Shown here: in pieces, positions 9,701-18,418 of the stretch
Layout of the letters: each line of letters opens with the position of its first letter
Position numbering within the stretch: position 1 is the stretch's first letter
DNA from: Streptomyces sp. yr375
GTDB lineage: Bacteria; Actinomycetota; Actinomycetes; Streptomycetales; Streptomycetaceae
Direction: 5' to 3'
DNA: 64,000 nt
Assembly (NCBI RefSeq): GCF_900110755.1
Contig: NZ_FOFF01000001.1
Span: forward strand, 1-64,000
Made by a program: the position numbers and the translations under genes
Notes under the pieces: model-generated
Databases searched by the model: none
Seen by the model: the letters and a program-made list of their open reading frames with translations, nothing else
What the model was told of the DNA's origin: nothing

Positions 9701-9729
9701 CCTCACCTGCCGCTCAGCCGTGGTGCCGT

Positions 9730-10698
9730 TCAGCCGTGGTGGCGCTGCCAGCCCCGCCACGCCGACCCGACCATGTCGCGCACGTCCCGCCGGGCCGTCC
9801 ACCCCAGCTCCCGGGCGGCCAGCTCCGCCGAGGCCACCGCGCGCGGCGCGTCCCCGGGCCTGCGCCCCTCGACGACCGCCGGCCGGGTGTCCCCGGTGAC
9901 CTCGCCGATCAGCGTCACCAGCTCGCGCACCGAGACGCCCTCGCCCCGGCCGATGTTCACCGTCAGATCGCCCGCAGCGCCCGGCGCGGTCAGCCGCCGG
10001 GCCGCCGCCAGGTGCGCCTCGGCCAGGTCCGCGACGTGGATGTAGTCCCGCACGGCGGTGCCGTCCGGCGTCGGGTAGTCGTCGCCGAAGATCCGCGGGG
10101 CCTCGCCCCGGGTGAGTCGGTCGAAGACCATCGGGACGATGTTGAAGACGCCGGTGTCGGCCAGCTCCGGCGCCGCCGCCCCGGCCACGTTGAAGTAGCG
10201 CAGGCAGGTCGTCGCGATGCCGTGCGCCTGCCCCGCCGCCCGCACCAGCCACTCCCCGGCGAGCTTCGTCTCCCCGTAGGGGTTCACCGGGAGGCACGGG
10301 GTGTCCTCGGTGATGAGGTCCACGTCCGGGTTGCCGTAGACGGCCGCGGACGAGGAGAAGAGGAACCGGCCGACGCCGGCCTCGGCGACCGCGTCGAGGA
10401 GGGTGGCCAGACCGCCCACGTTCTCCCCGTAGTAGCGGGTGGGCCGGGCCACCGACTCGGCGACCTGCTTGTGCGCGGCCAGGTGCACCACACCCGTCAC
10501 CGCGTGCTCGGCGAGGACCCGCCGCAGAAGACCGGCGTCGAGCGCCGAACCCTTCACGAGCGGCACGTCCGCCGCCAGTCGTGCGGGGACACCCGCCGAC
10601 AGGTCGTCCAGGACGAGGACGCGCTCGCCGGCCCCCGTCATGGCGCGTGCCACATGTGCCCCGATGTATCCGGCTCCGCCGGTGATCAGCCACGTCAT
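9730..10698 (-). CDS. galE: UDP-glucose 4-epimerase
   Basis: This 322-residue extended short-chain dehydrogenase/reductase starts with the NAD-binding motif GGAGYIG at 7-13. It has the active-site YGETK (YxxxK) near 140 and the preceding SSSAAVYG serine motif. GalE interconverts UDP-glucose and UDP-galactose. The ATG at 10698 gives the canonical MTWLITGG start; the open frame extends far upstream without a conserved start. It is divergent from the surface-polymer cluster and may supply UDP-galactose to it, which is an inference from position only. Confidence 0.9.
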   Translation of the reverse strand: MTWLITGGAGYIGAHVARAMTGAGERVLVLDDLSAGVPARLAADVPLVKGSALDAGLLRRVLAEHAVTGVVHLAAHKQVAESVARPTRYYGENVGGLATLLDAVAEAGVGRFLFSSSAAVYGNPDVDLITEDTPCLPVNPYGETKLAGEWLVRAAGQAHGIATTCLRYFNVAGAAAPELADTGVFNIVPMVFDRLTRGEAPRIFGDDYPTPDGTAVRDYIHVADLAEAHLAAARRLTAPGAAGDLTVNIGRGEGVSVRELVTLIGEVTGDTRPAVVEGRRPGDAPRAVASAELAARELGWTARRDVRDMVGSAWRGWQRHHG

Positions 10699-11041
10699 GG
10701 CTGTAGACCCTATGCCGACCGGTACCGGCCACCGGCCGCGATGGGCAATGTCCCGGATGTCTGCTCTGCGGGGCACGGTTTGTCGGCCGGGCCGCCGATC
10801 ACCGATGATGATCTCGGCAAAGGCCGGTTCAAGCCGGTTCAAAGAGGGCTCGAACTCTGCTGTCGGACCGCGTCGATCGTGCCTGAACGGGCGGTGAACA
10901 CGGCCTTCCCGGCATCCGATAGCCTCTGCCGACATGCCGCCCGCCTGGCGCGGCCACCGGTGACGTCGCCGGTGCGGCCAAGGGGCACCCCATCGTGTAC
11001 ATGACCGGCGCGAACGCGTCGGTCCCAGGGAGTGAGTTCGG
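10699..11041. other. Divergent intergenic region, galE / CDP-alcohol phosphotransferase
   Basis: These 343 bases hold no convincing gene. They must contain the promoters of both galE (minus) and the 11042-18120 operon (plus). The only clear structure is a perfect 10-base direct tandem repeat, GCCGGTTCAA, at 10823-10832 and 10833-10842. I cannot assign a promoter with confidence. Confidence 0.5.
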
Positions 11042-12847
11042 TTGCCGACCGCCATCCTCACCGGCTCGCCGGTCCCCGGATCGTCGATCGAGGCAGACCT
11101 GCGGTCCCTCGGCTTCGACGTCCGCGCCGCCGCCGACGCCGGTGACGCCGAGACCCTCCTCGCGGCCGTCCCCGGCGACCAGCGCGTCGCCGTCGTGGAC
11201 GCCCGCTTCGTGGGCCACGAGCACGCGCTGCGCCTCGGCCTCACCGACCCGCGCTTCCCGCTCGCCGCGATCCCGGGCGCGGTGACCGCCCAGCCGGCCG
11301 GGCGTCAGGCCCTGACCCGCGCCGTGGCCCGGGAGAACTCCGCGAGCGCCGGCACCCTCGGGCTCGCCGTCGACAGCCTCGCCGACCGCGTGGTCACCGG
11401 CCTCGACACCGACGACGTCGCCGTGCACCGCCCCGAGCTGGGCAGCCTGGTCGCCGAGGTCCCCGCCGACCCGCAGGCCCGCAACGAGGCACGGCAGGCC
11501 GTCGCCGCCGTCGACGACGAGGACGTACGCCTGAAGTCGGCCGTGAAGGCCCGCGACGGCTTCTTCACCACCTTCTGCATCAGCCCCTACTCCCGCTACC
11601 TCGCCCGCTGGTGCGCGCGCCGCGGCCTCACCCCGAACCAGGTCACCACCGCCTCGCTGCTCACCGCGCTGATCGCGGCGGGCTGCGCGGCCACCGGCAC
11701 CCGGGTCGGGTTCGTCGCGGCCGGCGTCCTGCTGATCGCGTCCTTCGTCCTGGACTGCACCGACGGCCAGCTCGCCCGCTACTCGCTCCAGTACTCCACC
11801 CTCGGCGCCTGGCTCGACGCCACCTTCGACCGGGCCAAGGAGTACGCCTACTACGCGGGCCTCGCGCTGGGCGCGGCCCGCGGCGGCGACGACGTCTGGG
11901 CCCTCGCGCTCGGCGCGATGGTGCTCCAGACCTGCCGGCACGTGGTCGACTTCTCGTTCAACGAGGCCAACCACGACGCCACCGCGAACACCAGCCCCAC
12001 CGCCGCCCTCTCCGACAAGCTCGACAGCGTCGGCTGGACGGTCTGGGTGCGGCGGATGATAGTCCTGCCCATCGGCGAACGATGGGCCATGATCGCCGTC
12101 CTGACCGCGGCCACCACCCCCCGCATCACCTTCTACGCGCTGCTCGTCGGCTGCGCGTTCGGGGCGACCTACACCACGGCGGGCCGCGTCCTGCGCTCGC
12201 TGACCCGCAAGGCCAAGCGCACGGACCGGGCCGCGCAGGCCCTCGCCGACCTCGCGGACAACGGCCCGCTCACCGAGCTGCTGGTGCGCTTCCTGCCGGG
12301 CGCGCCCCGCGTCACGGCGCCGCTCAGCGCCGCGGCCGGCGCCGTCCTGGTGACGCTCGGGGCGTGGGCGTGGGGGCCGAGCTGGTGGGTCGTGCTGATG
12401 GCGGGCGCTTACGTCCTGCTGTCGGCCGAGGCCGTCACGCACCCCCTCAAGGGCGCCCTGGACTGGCTGATCCCCCCGCTCTTCCGCGCCGCCGAGTACG
12501 GCACCGTGCTGATCCTCGCGGCCCGGGCCGATGTGAACGGGGCGCTTCCGGCGGCTTTCGGTCTCGTTGCCGCCGTCGCCTACCATCACTACGACACGGT
12601 GTACCGCATCCGCGGCAACGCCGGAGCGCCGCCGGCCTGGCTGGTGCGCGCGCTCGGGGGGCAGGAAGGGCGGACGCTGCTCGTGGCCCTGCTGGCCGCG
12701 CTGCTCACCGCCTCGCTCTTCAAGGTCGCGCTCACGGTCCTCGCCGTGGCCGTCGCCGTGGTGGTGCTCGTCGAGAGCATCCGCTTCTGGGTGGCCGCCC
12801 ACAAGGGCGGCGCTCCCGCCGTACACGATGAAGGAGAACCCGCATGA
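11042..12847 (+). CDS. CDP-alcohol phosphatidyltransferase with long N-terminal extension
   Basis: This 601-residue protein joins an N-terminal region of about 170 residues of unknown function to an integral membrane CDP-alcohol phosphatidyltransferase domain. The full active-site motif D-x2-DG-x2-AR-x8-G-x3-D-x3-D is present near 238-263, from DCTDGQLAR to LDATFD. Family members displace CMP from a CDP-alcohol with a hydroxyl acceptor, making phosphodiesters. Many hydrophobic helices follow. The TTG start at 11042 sits behind GGGAG. Its stop overlaps the next start by 4 bases (ATGA), implying translational coupling. It may match the actinobacterial DUF5941 family (recollection). Confidence 0.75.
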   Translation: MPTAILTGSPVPGSSIEADLRSLGFDVRAAADAGDAETLLAAVPGDQRVAVVDARFVGHEHALRLGLTDPRFPLAAIPGAVTAQPAGRQALTRAVARENSASAGTLGLAVDSLADRVVTGLDTDDVAVHRPELGSLVAEVPADPQARNEARQAVAAVDDEDVRLKSAVKARDGFFTTFCISPYSRYLARWCARRGLTPNQVTTASLLTALIAAGCAATGTRVGFVAAGVLLIASFVLDCTDGQLARYSLQYSTLGAWLDATFDRAKEYAYYAGLALGAARGGDDVWALALGAMVLQTCRHVVDFSFNEANHDATANTSPTAALSDKLDSVGWTVWVRRMIVLPIGERWAMIAVLTAATTPRITFYALLVGCAFGATYTTAGRVLRSLTRKAKRTDRAAQALADLADNGPLTELLVRFLPGAPRVTAPLSAAAGAVLVTLGAWAWGPSWWVVLMAGAYVLLSAEAVTHPLKGALDWLIPPLFRAAEYGTVLILAARADVNGALPAAFGLVAAVAYHHYDTVYRIRGNAGAPPAWLVRALGGQEGRTLLVALLAALLTASLFKVALTVLAVAVAVVVLVESIRFWVAAHKGGAPAVHDEGEPA

Positions 12848-13596
12848 TCGGCCTCGTGCTGGCGGCCGGCGCCGGACGGCGTCTGCGCCCCTACACCGAC
12901 AGCCTGCCCAAGGCGCTGGTGCCGGTGGGGCCCGCGGGCATAGAGGGCGAGCCCACGGTGCTGGACCTCACCCTCGGCAACTTCGCCGAGATCGGTCTGA
13001 CCGAGGTCGCGGTCATCGTCGGCTACCGCAAGGAAGCCGTGTACGAGCGCAAGGCGGCCCTGGAGGCGAAGTACGGCCTCAAGCTCACCCTCATCGACAA
13101 CGACAAGGCCGAGGAGTGGAACAACGCCTACTCCCTGTGGTGCGGCCGTGACGCCCTCAAGGACGGCGTGATCCTCGCCAACGGCGACACCGTCCACCCG
13201 GTCTCCGTCGAGAAGACCCTGCTCGCCGCCCGCGGCGACGGCAAGAAGATCATCCTGGCCCTCGACACGGTGAAGTCCCTCGCCGACGAGGAGATGAAGG
13301 TCGTCGTCGGCCCCGACCAGGGCATGACGAAGATCACCAAGCTGATGGACCCGGCCGAGGCCACCGGCGAGTACATCGGCGTCACCCTCATCGAGGGCGA
13401 CGCGGCCCCCGAACTGGCCGACGCGCTGAAGACCGTCTGGGAGAAGGACCCCCAGCAGTTCTACGAGCACGGCTACCAGGAGCTCGTGAACCGCGGCTTC
13501 CGTATCGACGTGGCGCCGATCGGCGACGTCAAGTGGGTCGAGATCGACAACCACGACGATCTCGCCCGTGGACGGGAGATCGCGTGCCAGTACTGA
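12844..13596 (+). CDS. Nucleotidyltransferase, probable CTP:phospho-polyol cytidylyltransferase
   Basis: This 250-residue protein has the NTP-transferase fold: GAGRRLRPYT near 9-18 with SLPKALVPV, metal/nucleotide motif NGD near 113, NNAYSLW near 97, and VEIDNHDDL at the end. The motif set is like LicC (phosphocholine) and inositol-1-phosphate cytidylyltransferases. With a polyol-phosphate dehydrogenase-like gene and two CDP-alcohol transferases in the same operon, making a CDP-activated polyol is the most coherent role; the exact substrate is an inference. It overlaps the previous gene by 4 bases and the next by 13. Confidence 0.75.
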   Translation: MIGLVLAAGAGRRLRPYTDSLPKALVPVGPAGIEGEPTVLDLTLGNFAEIGLTEVAVIVGYRKEAVYERKAALEAKYGLKLTLIDNDKAEEWNNAYSLWCGRDALKDGVILANGDTVHPVSVEKTLLAARGDGKKIILALDTVKSLADEEMKVVVGPDQGMTKITKLMDPAEATGEYIGVTLIEGDAAPELADALKTVWEKDPQQFYEHGYQELVNRGFRIDVAPIGDVKWVEIDNHDDLARGREIACQY

Positions 13597-14645
13597 CCCG
13601 GCTGATCCCCTCGCCGGTCGTCGTCGACATCCGCCCGGGTGCCCTCGACGACCTGGTCGGGGTCCTCGCCGACGAGCGCATCTCGCACTCGGGCCGGCTC
13701 GCGATGGCCGTCAGCGGCGGCTCGGGCGCCCGGCTGCGCGAGCGCCTCAGCCCCGCCCTGCCCGGCGCCACCTGGTACGAGGTCGGCGGCGGCACCCTCG
13801 ACGACGCCGTGCGGCTGGCGAGCGACATAAGAGCCGGCCACTACGACGCGGTCGTGGGCCTCGGCGGCGGCAAGATCATCGACTGCGCGAAGTTCGCCGC
13901 GGCACGCGTGGGCCTGTCCCTGGTCGCGGTGCCCACGAACCTCGCGCACGACGGCCTGTGCTCGCCGGTCGCCACCCTCGACAACGACGCGGGCCGCGGC
14001 TCCTACGGTGTGCCGACGCCTATCGCGGTCGTCATCGACCTCGACGTCATCCGCGACGCCCCGGTGCGCTACGTGCGGGCCGGCATCGGCGACGCGGTGT
14101 CGAACATCTCGGCCATCGCGGACTGGGAACTCGCCAACCGCGTCAAGGGCGAGAAGATCGACGGCCTCGCCGCCGCGATCGCCCGCCAGGCAGGCGAGGC
14201 CGTCCTGCGCCACCCGGGCGGCATCGGGGACACCGACTTCCTCCAGGTGCTGGCCGAGGCGCTGGTGCTCAGCGGCATCGCCATGTCCGTGTCGGGCGAC
14301 TCCCGCCCGTCGTCGGGCGCCTGCCACGAGATCAACCACGCCTTCGACCTGCTCTTCCCCAAGCGGGCGGCCGCCCACGGCGAGCAGTGCGGCCTGGGGG
14401 CGACCTTCGCGATGTACCTGCGCGGAGCCCACGAGGAGGCCGCCTACATGGCCCGGGTGCTGCGCCGGCACGGACTGCCCGTCCTGCCCGGGGAGATCGG
14501 CTTCACGGTGGACGAGTTCGTCCGCGCCGTGGAGTTCGCCCCCGAGACCCGGCCCGGCCGCTACACGATCCTCGAACACCTCGACCTCAAGACCGAACAG
14601 ATCAAGGACATCTACGCCGACTATGTCAAGGCCATCGGTAGCTGA
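13584..14645 (+). CDS. sn-glycerol-1-phosphate dehydrogenase-like protein (iron-containing ADH superfamily)
   Basis: This 353-residue protein belongs to the dehydroquinate synthase/glycerol dehydrogenase superfamily. It has the NAD-binding GLGGGKIID near 92-100 and metal-ligand segments PTNLAHDG near 117, CHEINHAFD near 246 and AHGEQ near 264. The PTxxxHDG motif is characteristic of glycerol-1-phosphate dehydrogenases (archaeal EgsA, Bacillus AraM), which reduce dihydroxyacetone phosphate to sn-glycerol-1-phosphate; a related polyol phosphate is possible. I chose GTG 13584 because GGGAG precedes it and homology starts there. It overlaps the cytidylyltransferase gene by 13 bases and the next gene by 23. 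Confidence 0.7.
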   Translation: MPVLTRLIPSPVVVDIRPGALDDLVGVLADERISHSGRLAMAVSGGSGARLRERLSPALPGATWYEVGGGTLDDAVRLASDIRAGHYDAVVGLGGGKIIDCAKFAAARVGLSLVAVPTNLAHDGLCSPVATLDNDAGRGSYGVPTPIAVVIDLDVIRDAPVRYVRAGIGDAVSNISAIADWELANRVKGEKIDGLAAAIARQAGEAVLRHPGGIGDTDFLQVLAEALVLSGIAMSVSGDSRPSSGACHEINHAFDLLFPKRAAAHGEQCGLGATFAMYLRGAHEEAAYMARVLRRHGLPVLPGEIGFTVDEFVRAVEFAPETRPGRYTILEHLDLKTEQIKDIYADYVKAIGS

Positions 14646-15402
14646 ACTCAGACCGGTCGTCCACCCTCCGGGGGTGAAGGACCGGCGCAGCGGTGAGCAC
14701 TGGATGGGGCGCCTCTACATGCGTGAGGTGTCCCTGCGGGTGGACCGCTTGCTGGTGAACACCAGGGTCACGCCCAACCAGCTCACGTACCTGATGACCG
14801 TCTTCGGGGTGCTCGCGGCCCCGGCCCTGCTGGTGCCGGGGATCACGGGCGCCGTGCTCGGCGTGGTGTGCGTGCAGATGTACCTGCTGCTGGACTGCGT
14901 GGACGGCGAGATCGCCCGCTGGAAGAAGCAGTACTCGCTCGCCGGCGTCTACCTGGACCGGGTCGGGGCGTATCTCACCGACGCCGCCGTGCTGGTGGGC
15001 TTCGGGCTGCGCGCCGCCGACCTGTGGGGCAGCGGCCGGATCGACTGGCTGTGGGCCTTCCTCGGCACGCTGGCCGCCCTCGGCGCGATCCTGATCAAGG
15101 CAGAGACCGACCTCGTCGGCGTCGCCCGCCACCAGACCGGCCTGGAGCCGGTCAAGGAGTCGGCGTCCGAGCCGCGCTCCTCCGGCATGGCGCTGGCCCG
15201 CCGGGCCGCCTCGGCGCTCAAGTTCCACCGGCTGATCCTCGGCATCGAGGCGTCCCTGCTGATCCTGGTCCTGGCCGTCCTCGACCAGATGCGCGGCGAC
15301 CTGTTCTGGTCCCGGCTCGGCGTCGCCGTACTGGCCGGCATCGCGCTGCTGCAGACCCTGCTGCACCTGGTGTCCATCCTCGCGTCGAGCAGGCTGAAGT
15401 GA
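14623..15402 (+). CDS. Second CDP-alcohol phosphatidyltransferase family protein
   Basis: This 259-residue membrane protein has the family motif DCVDGEIAR near 91-99 and G-V-Y-L-D eight residues on. The position of the fourth conserved aspartate is Ala (LDRVGA rather than LDxxxD). That residue is thought to act as a base in canonical enzymes, so activity may be altered or the protein may use a different acceptor. The ATG at 14623 lies inside the previous gene; the stop overlaps the next start (GTGA). Two different family members in one operon suggest two successive or alternative transfer steps. Confidence 0.75.
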   Translation: MSRPSVAELRPVVHPPGVKDRRSGEHWMGRLYMREVSLRVDRLLVNTRVTPNQLTYLMTVFGVLAAPALLVPGITGAVLGVVCVQMYLLLDCVDGEIARWKKQYSLAGVYLDRVGAYLTDAAVLVGFGLRAADLWGSGRIDWLWAFLGTLAALGAILIKAETDLVGVARHQTGLEPVKESASEPRSSGMALARRAASALKFHRLILGIEASLLILVLAVLDQMRGDLFWSRLGVAVLAGIALLQTLLHLVSILASSRLK

Positions 15403-16301
15403 GCGCGCCCATAGCGGGCGGCGGGCCCCTGAAGGTCGGCGCGGTCGTCATCACCATGGGCAACCGCCCCGACGAGCTGAGCGCCCTGCTCGACTCGGTC
15501 GCCAAGCAGGACGGCGACCGCGTCGAGGTGGTCGTGGTCGGCAACGGCTCGCCCGTCCCGGCCGTCCCCGAGGGCGTGCGCACGGTCGAACTGCCCGAGA
15601 ACCTCGGCATCCCCGGCGGCCGCAACGTCGGCATCGAGGCCTTCGGCCCCAGCGGCCGCGACGTCGACGTCCTGCTGTTCCTGGACGACGACGGCCTGCT
15701 GGGCCACCACGACACAGCCGAACTGTGCCGCCGGGCCTTCGACGCCGATCCGAAGCTGGGCATCATCAGCTTCCGGATCGCCGACCCGGAGACCGGCGTC
15801 ACCCAGCGCCGCCACGTCCCCCGGCTGCGCGCCGCCGACCCGATGCGCTCCTCGCGGGTCACCACCTTCCTCGGCGGCGCCAACGCCGTCCGCACGAAGG
15901 TCTTCGCCGAAGTCGGCGGCCTCCCGGACGAGTTCTTCTACGCCCACGAGGAGACCGACCTCGCCTGGCGGGCCCTGGACGCGGGCTGGATGATCGACTA
16001 CCGGTCCGACATGGTGCTGTACCACCCGACGACCGCGCCCTCCCGGCACGCGGTGTACCACCGCATGGTCGCCCGCAACCGCGTCTGGCTGGCCCGCCGC
16101 AACCTGCCCGCCCCGCTGGTGCCCGTCTACCTCGGGGTCTGGCTGCTGCTCACGCTGGCGCGCCGCCCCTCGGGGCCTGCGCTGAAGGCCTGGTTCGGCG
16201 GCTTCCGGGAAGGCTGGAGCACTCCGTGCGGACCGCGCAGGCCCATGAAGTGGCGCACGGTGTGGCGGCTGACCCGACTGGGCCGGCCCCCGGTGATCTG
16301 A
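15399..16301 (+). CDS. Family 2 (GT-A) glycosyltransferase
   Basis: This 300-residue protein starts with an N-terminal GT2 fold: VGAVVITMGNRP, NLGIPGGRNVGIE near 68-80, and the metal-binding FLDDDG near 94. The EETDLAWR segment near 184 is typical of rhamnosyl/galactosyl transferases of this class. A hydrophobic C-terminal segment suggests membrane association. It probably adds a sugar to the lipid-linked product of this cluster. The GTG start overlaps the preceding stop, so it is coupled to the CDP-alcohol transferase gene. Confidence 0.8.
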   Translation: MSAPIAGGGPLKVGAVVITMGNRPDELSALLDSVAKQDGDRVEVVVVGNGSPVPAVPEGVRTVELPENLGIPGGRNVGIEAFGPSGRDVDVLLFLDDDGLLGHHDTAELCRRAFDADPKLGIISFRIADPETGVTQRRHVPRLRAADPMRSSRVTTFLGGANAVRTKVFAEVGGLPDEFFYAHEETDLAWRALDAGWMIDYRSDMVLYHPTTAPSRHAVYHRMVARNRVWLARRNLPAPLVPVYLGVWLLLTLARRPSGPALKAWFGGFREGWSTPCGPRRPMKWRTVWRLTRLGRPPVI

Positions 16302-16397
16302 CAAGCTCGTCCCTGAGGCACCCGGGCCGTACGGCGGGCCCGCCGGCTCATGCCAGCCGTCAAGGCTGCGCATCCCGAAGACGAAAGTTTCCTACTT

Positions 16398-17327
16398 GTG
16401 AGTGAGACAACGCATGACGTCGGAGTCATGGTGAGTGCGCCTCCGTCGACCGACGAGGGCCTCACGGCCGCCCAACTGGCCGCCAGGTACGGCCTCGCCG
16501 TCAGCGGCGCCCGGCCCCCGCTGCTGGAGTACGTCCGCCAGCTCTGGGGCCGCCGCCACTTCATCCTGGCGTTCTCCCAGGCGAAGCTGGCCGCGCAGTA
16601 CAGCCAGGCCAAGCTGGGCCAGTTGTGGCAGGTGGCCACGCCGCTGCTGAACGCGGCCGTCTACTTCATGATCTTCGGCGTGCTGCTCGACGCCAGCCGG
16701 GGCATGTCCAAGGAGGTGTACATCCCCTTCCTGGTCACCGGCGTCTTCGTGTTCACCTTCACGCAGACCTCCGTGATGAGCGGCGTCCGCGCGATCTCCG
16801 GCAACCTCGGACTGGTGCGCGCCCTGCACTTCCCGCGCGCCTCCCTGCCGATCTCCTTCGCACTCCAGCAACTCCAGCAACTGCTGTACTCGATGGTCGT
16901 GCTGTTCCTCGTGGTCATCGGCATGGGCAGCTACCCGGACCTGTCCTGGGCGCTGATCGTCCCGGTGCTCGCCCTGCAGTTCTGCTTCAACACCGGCCTG
17001 GCGCTGGTCTTCGCCCGGGCCGGCGCCAAGACCCCCGACCTGGCGCAGTTGATGCCGTTCGTGATGCGGACGTGGATGTACGCGTCCGGCGTCATGTTCT
17101 CCATCCCGGTCTTCCTCGCGGACAAGCCGCAGTGGGTGGCGAACATCCTGCAGTGGAACCCGGCCGCCATCTACATGGACCTGATGCGCTTCGCGCTCAT
17201 CGAGGAGTACGGCGCCGAGAACCTCCCCGACCATGTCTGGGCGGTCGCGGGCGGCTGGGCGGCGCTGCTCGCCGTCGGCGGCTTCGTGTACTTCTGGAGG
17301 GCGGAGGAGAGGTACGGCCGTGGCTGA
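16398..17327 (+). CDS. ABC-2 type transporter permease (polysaccharide/teichoic acid export type)
   Basis: This 309-residue permease has about six hydrophobic helices. The N-terminal amphipathic WGRRHFILAFSQAKL...YSQAKLGQLWQ is typical of TagG/Wzm-like ABC-2 exporters of lipid-linked polymers. The GTG at 16398 (MSETTHDV) has GAAAG upstream; a start at 16350 is possible but less typical. It overlaps the ATPase gene by 8 bases. Together they form a half-transporter pair that would flip or export the product built by the upstream enzymes. Confidence 0.8.
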   Translation: MSETTHDVGVMVSAPPSTDEGLTAAQLAARYGLAVSGARPPLLEYVRQLWGRRHFILAFSQAKLAAQYSQAKLGQLWQVATPLLNAAVYFMIFGVLLDASRGMSKEVYIPFLVTGVFVFTFTQTSVMSGVRAISGNLGLVRALHFPRASLPISFALQQLQQLLYSMVVLFLVVIGMGSYPDLSWALIVPVLALQFCFNTGLALVFARAGAKTPDLAQLMPFVMRTWMYASGVMFSIPVFLADKPQWVANILQWNPAAIYMDLMRFALIEEYGAENLPDHVWAVAGGWAALLAVGGFVYFWRAEERYGRG

Positions 17328-18120
17328 GCCGCTCCCGGGGCAGGCGGCGGTCCGTCGGGGCCCGACCGTCATCGCCGACGAGGTCCACATCGTCTACCGC
17401 GTCAACGGCGCGAAGACCGGCAAGGGCAGCGCCACCGCCGCCCTCAGCCGGATGGTGAAGCGGGGCTCCGACGACACCGCGCGCGGGGTGCGCAAGGTGC
17501 ACGCGGTGCGGGGCGTCTCCTTCGTCGCCCACCGCGGCGAGGCCATCGGCCTGATCGGCTCCAACGGCTCGGGAAAGTCCACCCTGTTGCGCGCCATCGC
17601 CGGTCTGCTGCCGGCCGAGAGCGGCCGGGTCTACACCGACGGCCAGCCCTCCCTGCTCGGCGTCAACGCGGCGTTGATGAACGACCTCACGGGCGAGCGC
17701 AACGTCACCCTCGGCGGTCTGGCCATGGGCATGTCCCGCGAGCAGGTCAAGGAGCGCTACCAGGAGATCGTCGACTTCTCGGGCATCAACGAGAAGGGCG
17801 ACTTCATCTCCCTGCCGATGCGCACCTACTCCTCCGGCATGCAGGCCCGGCTGCGCTTCTCCATCGCCGCCGCCAAGGACCACGACGTCCTGATGATCGA
17901 CGAGGCCCTGGCGACCGGCGACGCGAAGTTCCGCGGCCGCTCCGAGGCACGCATCCGGGACCTGCGCAAGCAGGCCGGCACGGTGTTCCTGGTCAGCCAC
18001 AGCAACAAGTCGATCCGGGACACCTGCGACCGCGTGCTGTGGCTGGAACGCGGCGAACTGCGCCTGGACGGCCCGACCGAAGAGGTCATGCGGGAGTACG
18101 AGAAGTTCTCCGCCAAGTAG
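17320..18120 (+). CDS. ABC transporter ATPase (TagH/Wzt-like)
   Basis: This 266-residue ATPase has Walker A GSNGSGKST near 80-88, a variant signature YSSGMQARL near 169, and Walker B DVLMIDEAL near 188, with the H-loop in SHSNKSIRD. The insertion before Walker A and the YSSGMxARL signature are typical of exporters of teichoic acids and O-antigens. There is no Wzt-like C-terminal substrate-binding domain. The GTG start follows GGAGGAGAGG. This is the last gene of the operon; a hairpin follows. Confidence 0.85.
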   Translation: MAEPLPGQAAVRRGPTVIADEVHIVYRVNGAKTGKGSATAALSRMVKRGSDDTARGVRKVHAVRGVSFVAHRGEAIGLIGSNGSGKSTLLRAIAGLLPAESGRVYTDGQPSLLGVNAALMNDLTGERNVTLGGLAMGMSREQVKERYQEIVDFSGINEKGDFISLPMRTYSSGMQARLRFSIAAAKDHDVLMIDEALATGDAKFRGRSEARIRDLRKQAGTVFLVSHSNKSIRDTCDRVLWLERGELRLDGPTEEVMREYEKFSAK

Positions 18121-18133
18121 AGCGTTTCGACCA

Positions 18134-18163
18134 GGGCCCCGCTGGAACGTCCCGGCGGGGCCC
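18134..18163 (+). terminator. Terminator after the ABC exporter operon
   Basis: GGGCCCCGC (18134-18142) pairs perfectly with GCGGGGCCC (18155-18163): a 9-base-pair G/C stem with a 12-base loop, 13 bases past the ATPase stop. It marks the end of the 11042-18120 unit and separates it from the hopanoid operon. Confidence 0.65.
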
Positions 18164-18207
18164 CGCGTCTGCAAAGGAAACGTCAACTCCGGGGCGCCTT
18201 AGGAATC

Positions 18208-18275
18208 TTGACGCCAATCGGTGTGTTGTTGTGATGTGCAGGACACCCCCGCGAACCGCGCTGCGTTGTACAACG
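18208..18275 (+). promoter_or_regulatory. Candidate promoter and palindromic operator for the hopanoid operon
   Basis: TTGACG at 18208-18213 matches a sigma-70-type -35 box. TGATGT at 18232-18237, 18 bases on, is only a weak -10. Downstream, CGTTGTACAACG at 18264-18275 is a perfect 12-base palindrome, a plausible dimeric repressor site. The region between 18164 and 18418 contains no supported gene. The promoter assignment is tentative; the palindrome is directly visible. Confidence 0.35.
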
Positions 18276-18418
18276 TAAGCTGGACCGGTCCCGAAACGCT
18301 TCAAAGTGGGGCGATATCGCGCAGTGCCCAAGGTCGGGACCGTCGCGCGGGCGGCCGAGCGGCGTGTCCGAAATAGTGTGTATTGGGTCCGCAGTGTAGA
18401 ACGGGAGATGTGACGGCA

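Noticed and set aside
18086..18331. Minus-strand 81-residue frame between the exporter and hpnC
   Set aside because: No ribosome site, atypical codon use, and it covers a terminator, a promoter-like box and a palindrome.
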